Shown here: one piece after another, positions 1-3,700 of the stretch
Numbering within the stretch: the stretch's first letter is position 1
How the letters are laid out: every line of letters starts with the position of its first letter
DNA from: a candidate division WWE3 bacterium
GTDB taxonomy: Bacteria > Patescibacteriota > WWE3 > 2-01-FULL-39-13
NCBI GenBank assembly: GCA_027002375.1
Contig: JALWZX010000046.1
Location: 1 to 5,032, forward strand
DNA: 5,032 bases
Direction of reading: 5' to 3'
Notes under the pieces: model-generated
What the model saw: the letters and a program-made list of their open reading frames with translations, nothing else
Database searches by the model: none
Told to the model about the DNA's origin: nothing
Translations under genes and position numbers: made by a program

Positions 1-92
1 TTTTCATAAAACAAGTATGCTTCACTCAGTTAAATTGGCAATTTTGTGCATTACGAAGGAGATAATTTCAATTTTAGGTGACCAAAAATGAA

Positions 93-145
93 CGCTGCCT
101 TTAAGAACCCTCATTTTTCAAGACTTGAGGGTGGGTAAGACAGCG
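93..145. repeat. Imperfect long hairpin
   Basis: The inner stem pairs ACCCTCA (107-113) with TGAGGGT (126-132) around a 12-base loop. The outer part pairs CGCTG (93-97) with CAGCG (141-145), C99 with G139, and TTA (101-103) with TAA (136-138), leaving a C98/A140 mismatch, a bulge at T100 and a small internal loop. No T-run follows on the plus strand, so it is not a standard intrinsic terminator in that direction. The C98/A140 mismatch would be a G-U pair in a minus-strand transcript. It may be a terminator-like element, an RNA domain or a remnant of a mobile element end. Confidence 0.55.
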
Positions 146-203
146 CCTGATTTTGTGTGATTTTCAGCAGATCTCACCATGATATATTAATGCATTGTCT
201 TTA

Positions 204-273
204 TTATCGCTAAACTTAAAACCACGCATTTTGGTGCGTGGGTGGAGTTAGTCAATATAGTAATTGGCGATAA
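204..273 (+). repeat. Stem enclosing a perfect 7-bp hairpin
   Basis: An outer inverted repeat pairs 204-213 (TTATCGCTAA) with 264-273 (TTGGCGATAA), ten positions with one T211/G266 wobble. Inside it, CCACGCA (222-228) pairs perfectly with TGCGTGG (235-241) around a six-base loop. The wobble is a G-U pair only in plus-strand RNA, which mildly favours that strand. In the minus direction the inner hairpin is followed by TTTTAAGTTT, so it could also act as a terminator for leftward transcription. The function is not identified. Confidence 0.55.
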
Positions 274-277
274 GAAA

Positions 278-310
278 CCATGGGTCTTAGCCCGTGGAGT
301 TTTATTCCAC
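278..310 (+). repeat. Two mutually exclusive hairpins
   Basis: CCATGGG (278-284) pairs with CCCGTGG (291-297) around a six-base loop, with one T281/G294 wobble. The right arm of that hairpin overlaps GTGGA (294-298), which can instead pair with TCCAC (306-310). Only one of the two can form at a time. The first is longer and richer in GC and should dominate. The flanks resemble those of the 222-241 hairpin: both are preceded by AAACCA or AAACCAC and followed closely by GGAGTT or GGAGTTTT, so the two look like diverged copies of one unit. Confidence 0.45.
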
Positions 311-329
311 TCTATGACAATTGGTAGCG

Positions 330-335
330 TATAAT
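330..335 (+). promoter_or_regulatory. Possible -10 box ahead of the GC-rich island
   Basis: TATAAT matches the sigma-70 -10 consensus exactly and lies about ten bases before the GC-rich structured stretch begins. No good -35 box is seen at 16-18 bases upstream; the nearest candidate, TTCCAC at 305-310, is weak and 19 bases away. In an AT-rich genome a lone TATAAT is not strong evidence, so this is a tentative start signal for the RNA candidate. Confidence 0.25.
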
Positions 336-356
336 GACTAGTAGGCAGAATCCGCA

Positions 357-415
357 TGTCGGGAGGTCGTGTTCGTTGACACGCGGGATAGATAAGCCAA
401 ATCGACCCGCCGACA
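357..415 (+). repeat. Three-way-junction fold inside the GC-rich island
   Basis: TGTCGG (357-362) pairs with CCGACA (410-415) as a closing stem. Within it, CGTGT (368-372) pairs with ACACG (379-383) around a six-base loop, and CGGG (384-387) pairs with CCCG (406-409) around an 18-base loop. The three helices fit together with almost no unpaired bases at the junction apart from 363-367. All pairs are Watson-Crick. This compact nesting is unlikely to be chance alone, although it was found by eye and not by energy calculation. Confidence 0.45.
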
Positions 416-430
416 AGGACTCGGAGACAT

Positions 431-450
431 CACGTGTACTATGATACGTG
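431..450 (+). repeat. Local hairpin in the GC-rich island
   Basis: CACGTGT (431-437) pairs with ATACGTG (444-450) around a six-base loop. Six pairs are Watson-Crick and one is a G436/T445 wobble. The wobble becomes a C/A mismatch on the opposite strand, which favours a plus-strand transcript. Confidence 0.45.
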
Positions 451-473
451 GGGGCGAGATTGGAGTGAGAATG

Positions 474-567
474 TGTCACGCGTGTGACAAAGTGAATGCA
501 ACGATCGAAGCCGCCGACGTAGTCGAGTTCGGGTGTCACACGCCAAAACATGATTCACTATGTCACA
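474..567 (+). repeat. Long imperfect inverted repeat with an overlapping short hairpin
   Basis: Positions 483-497 pair with 553-567: fifteen positions, fourteen Watson-Crick pairs and one A490/A560 mismatch, enclosing about 55 bases. The left arm overlaps a short hairpin, TGTCAC (474-479) with GTGACA (484-489), so the two folds compete. TGTCAC also occurs at 534-539 and 561-566, giving three direct copies plus the inverted GTGACA. This pattern could reflect an alternating RNA structure or a protein-binding site with repeated half-sites. Confidence 0.5.
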
Positions 568-570
568 AAA

Positions 571-588
571 TACGACGCACCATTCGTA
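571..588 (+). repeat. Short hairpin at the right end of the GC-rich island
   Basis: TACGA (571-575) pairs with TCGTA (584-588) around an eight-base loop, extendable by A570-T589. It is the last clear hairpin before the sequence returns to AT-rich, and so marks the likely right limit of the structured region. No T-run follows, so it is not a convincing terminator. Confidence 0.35.
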
Positions 589-663
589 TAGGCGCTCAAA
601 ACTACATATAATTATTGGGTACAAAAATGGTTTTTCGCTGAGTAAAATAAATATATAAAACAC

Positions 664-692
664 TTGATATTAAAGCTTCTTTTGTTTATAAT
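664..692 (+). promoter_or_regulatory. Sigma-70-type promoter of the large fibre gene
   Basis: TTGATA (664-669) matches five of six bases of the -35 consensus and TATAAT (687-692) matches the -10 consensus fully, with the ideal 17-base spacing. Transcription would begin near 699, giving a leader of about 33 bases before the start codon at 732. This places the GC-rich island upstream of the transcript, so it would not be a riboswitch of this gene if this promoter is the main one. No Shine-Dalgarno sequence is visible in the leader. Confidence 0.7.
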
Positions 693-731
693 TTACCTAA
701 CGAAAAGTCGTATTTCAATATAACCTGTCCA

Positions 732-3700
732 ATGAAAAACAACGACTATGACAAAGACAAGTACATACCAACAGATTCTGTTATAAAGAAAGCCCAAAAC
801 AGGGGTGTGTATCTTGGTAGTGGAAATCCTCGAAACAGAATTAGGTATCTTATCAGACTAGGTCTTATTCCAAATCAAAGAAGAAAGAAAATCGGTGGAA
901 AGCTAGTTTCACTTTTGCCTGAGAGTGTAGTTGATCGGTTAGTTGAAATTCAATCTATTCAAAGAAAATACGGGGTGGCTGTTTCTGACGTCAGTAGGTA
1001 TATGACAGGTGCTGACAAAAACAACAACGCTGTAGGACACCATTCTACTTTTGCTAATAAAACTTTATTGAATCACGATGTGTATGATTCAAATAGAGCA
1101 GAACATTCCAGTTTGAATTCCAATAACTTAAGCAAACTATCCGCTCAAGATTTAAACTCAAAGCCTGTGTATGAAAATAATCTTTATGGTACTGAACAAG
1201 AGGTCAGAGTTGGTGATACAAACACTTTTGAAAAGTTTGATATGTTTGGTGACCATAATGAGTCTGATAATTCTAGTGTTGCTAATAAGTCAGATGATTT
1301 GCACTTTGTGGCTAATGTAGTTTCAGATGAATATAAAAGTTTTAGGCTAAGATATATCTTTAAATTTGTTTTCGTTTTGCTGTTGCTCTTCTTGTTCAGT
1401 ATGCCACTGATCGTTAAGTCATCTGACGGTGAGTATTTGGCTGATAAAGTAATTCACTCTTTCATTATAAAAGGCAGTAGCAAAATAAACCGTGGTGGAA
1501 TGGTGGGTGTTGCACCAGTTTCGGCTAGTCATGTTAAAGATTATGGTTTGAGTAAGAGTTTGATTAATGCGACAAATATTTTGGGCGTATCTGATACCAA
1601 ATCTGAAACATTTATGAAAATCAATATGCCACTTGGTACGAATGATTTAACTGTTAGTGGTAAAGCATTGTTTAGCGATGATGTGCGTGTAAATAATAAA
1701 AATTTAGACGTTGGAAATGGTAATGTGTATGCGTCAAATGTTATATATTCAGTTGGCGTTGGTGATGGGTTAGAAGTTGAGGGGAATCAAAACGTAAAGA
1801 TAAAGAACAAGGGCGTAATTAGTATTGGTGGAATTTCGGGAAATTTAGAGTTAGGCAATGGTATCGGATTTGATGGATATGGAAATTTAGTCAATTTAGG
1901 TATTACTGAAATTGATGGTGTTAAAGGTGCTGTTAAATTAGGTAGCGGGCTTTCACTAGAAAACAATGAGATTGTAAATACTGGTGTTACCGAATTTGCT
2001 GGTGTTAGTGGATCAATCGATGTAGGGAACGGTTTAGATGTTCAAGACGGAAAGATTGTAAATAAAGGAGTTACTGCATTGGCTGGTAAAAAAGGAAACA
2101 TAAAAGTTGGTACTGGATTAGAATTAGTTGATGATATTCTAGTAAATACAGTATCTAATGATAATGTTTTTTCAACTATTAAAAGTGATTCAGATGAGTT
2201 TTCAGCTGAATCTAATTCAGATACGTTAACGCTTATACCTGGTTCTGGAATAGACATCGGTTTAAATAGCAACGATAAATCGGTTACTATTAGTAATTTA
2301 AATTCGAATTATAGCGAAGACGATATAGAAAATTTCATTTTCGATGATGACAATACTGGAACAATGAGCTCTGGTACATTAGATTTATATAATTTAAATT
2401 ATTTAAATTACTTGCCAGTTTCTGCTGGTGGTATAGGATTAGATGCTTCGAGTGCGTCTGACGGTGTTTTGCCAATTGGGAATGGTACTGGGTTTAGTTT
2501 GAATACTTTGACAGCCGGTCAAGGAACAACCATTACAAACACCGCGGGCAATATAGAGATTACAAATAATCTTGGTAATTCGATAAGTTCTGATGAAATA
2601 TTGGATGGTGAAGTGTCAGTTAACGATTTAGACAATTTAGCACTACCTACTGATGGGCAAATGCTAACCTACGATGCCGCCTCTGGTCAATTTAGATGGG
2701 TAGATAGCAATTCTTCTATAGCAGGCGACATTACTATGGTTGGAGATGTGCCTTCTGCCAATGCTTTTACTGAAGACGATTATGGGAATTCATTGTGGTT
2801 TGAGGGTCCAACGTTTGATGATAATGATATTCAATTAATGGCAAATGACCCAACGGGTGATGTTACTGTCTATTTGCCAATCAAGGATGGTACCTTAGCA
2901 GTGCTAAGTGACATAAAGGATCTTAATTTAAATGCTGGTGCATATTCTTATGTGTCGTTGGATAAAACAAGTTCTACCGAAAACGTAATAATACTAAATG
3001 GTGTTGATTTAACAAACGATGTTAATAATATTTTACCAACTGTAAACGGTGGTACTGGTATCAATGGTTCAGGGGCATCTAATGGAACATTATTAATTGG
3101 AAATGGTACAGGCTTTAATTTGTCAACTTTAACAGAAGGAACAGGCATAAATATTTCAAATAGCTCAGGAAACATATCAATTTCTTCAAGCTTGGGCGAT
3201 AGTATAGAATCGTCGGAAATAACAAATGGTGAAATATTGACACTCGATTTGAATTCCACCAACACACCAACAAGTTCTGGTGATGTATTAGTTTACGGTG
3301 GGACAAATGATTTTCAATGGGTAGATAGGGCAAATTTTGATGCGGGTTCCGTAGATGGTTTGTCTAGCGAGGATTTTCTTAGATCTAATGCGGACGACAA
3401 CTTTACAAATAATGCAATATTAACTTTTGATTCTGGTACGACGTTAAGTTTGTCTAGCGGTAGTAATTTTAACATAAATGGAAATTGGTTTATTTCTGGG
3501 ACTCAAGTTAATTCTACGGCTGATGAAATCAATGCATTGGCAGGCTCTGGAGTAGATAGTGTGGAGTACTCTGTCTTAGACAATGGTGTGGTTCTCGGAA
3601 CAGAAACGAATGGAAATTATATTCAATCGATAGTAGCTGGTAGTGGTCTGACAGGGGTTAATACTTCTGGTGAAGGCGTAGATGCAACTATCAATGTTGG

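Larger units (their letters stand above)
340..590 (+). ncRNA. Candidate structured RNA, family not recognised
   Basis: This is a GC-rich island in an AT-rich window: 99 of 180 bases in 361-540 are G or C, while sampled lines of the neighbouring gene give about 35-38%. It is packed with inverted repeats: a three-way junction at 357-415, hairpins at 431-450, 474-489 and 571-588, and a long stem joining 483-497 to 553-567. GC islands of this kind in AT-rich genomes often mark structural RNAs. The G436/T445 wobble suits a plus-strand transcript. I looked for the hallmark sequences of RNase P RNA, tmRNA, SRP RNA, 5S rRNA and tRNA and found none convincing. Exact ends are unknown, and no clear terminator follows. 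A composition island of foreign origin is an alternative. Confidence 0.4.
1..731. other. Long intergenic region with structured elements, no convincing protein gene
   Basis: No frame on either strand in this stretch gives a protein with recognisable features. It divides into three parts by composition. Positions 1-310 are AT-rich and carry several hairpins. Positions about 340-590 are a GC-rich island with dense inverted repeats. Positions 600-731 are AT-rich and hold the promoter of the large downstream gene. The first 65 bases include a short open frame (3-65, ending in TAA) that could be the tail of a gene to the left, but about 20 residues are too few to support that. The pieces are listed separately below. 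Confidence 0.8.

Noticed and set aside
340..360. CAGAA followed by CCGC, recalling the 3' conserved part of RNase P RNA
   Set aside because: The matching 5' GAAAGTCC-type element is absent on either strand and the order and spacing do not fit.
515..540. CCGAACTC on the minus strand, recalling the conserved 5S rRNA loop
   Set aside because: The bases that should follow (AGAAGTGAAA-like) are absent and no 5S helices are found around it.
520..545. GTTCGGGT...CCA on the plus strand, recalling a tRNA T-arm and end
   Set aside because: The flanking bases do not pair as a T-stem, and no acceptor or anticodon stem can be found at the right distances.
623..635. AAAAATGGTTTTT as a possible terminator of the GC-rich island
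   Set aside because: The stem is A-T only, with a three-base loop. It is too weak to act as an intrinsic terminator.
312..663. Two overlapping minus-strand open frames of 79 and 74 codons in the GC-rich island
   Set aside because: The predicted peptides show no domain, no sensible composition and many rare residues such as Cys and His. They overlap each other and coincide with RNA-like inverted repeats.
695..701. ACCTAAC, a match to an integron attC core pattern
   Set aside because: No partner GTTRRRY core lies at a suitable distance, and neither an integrase nor cassette structure is present.
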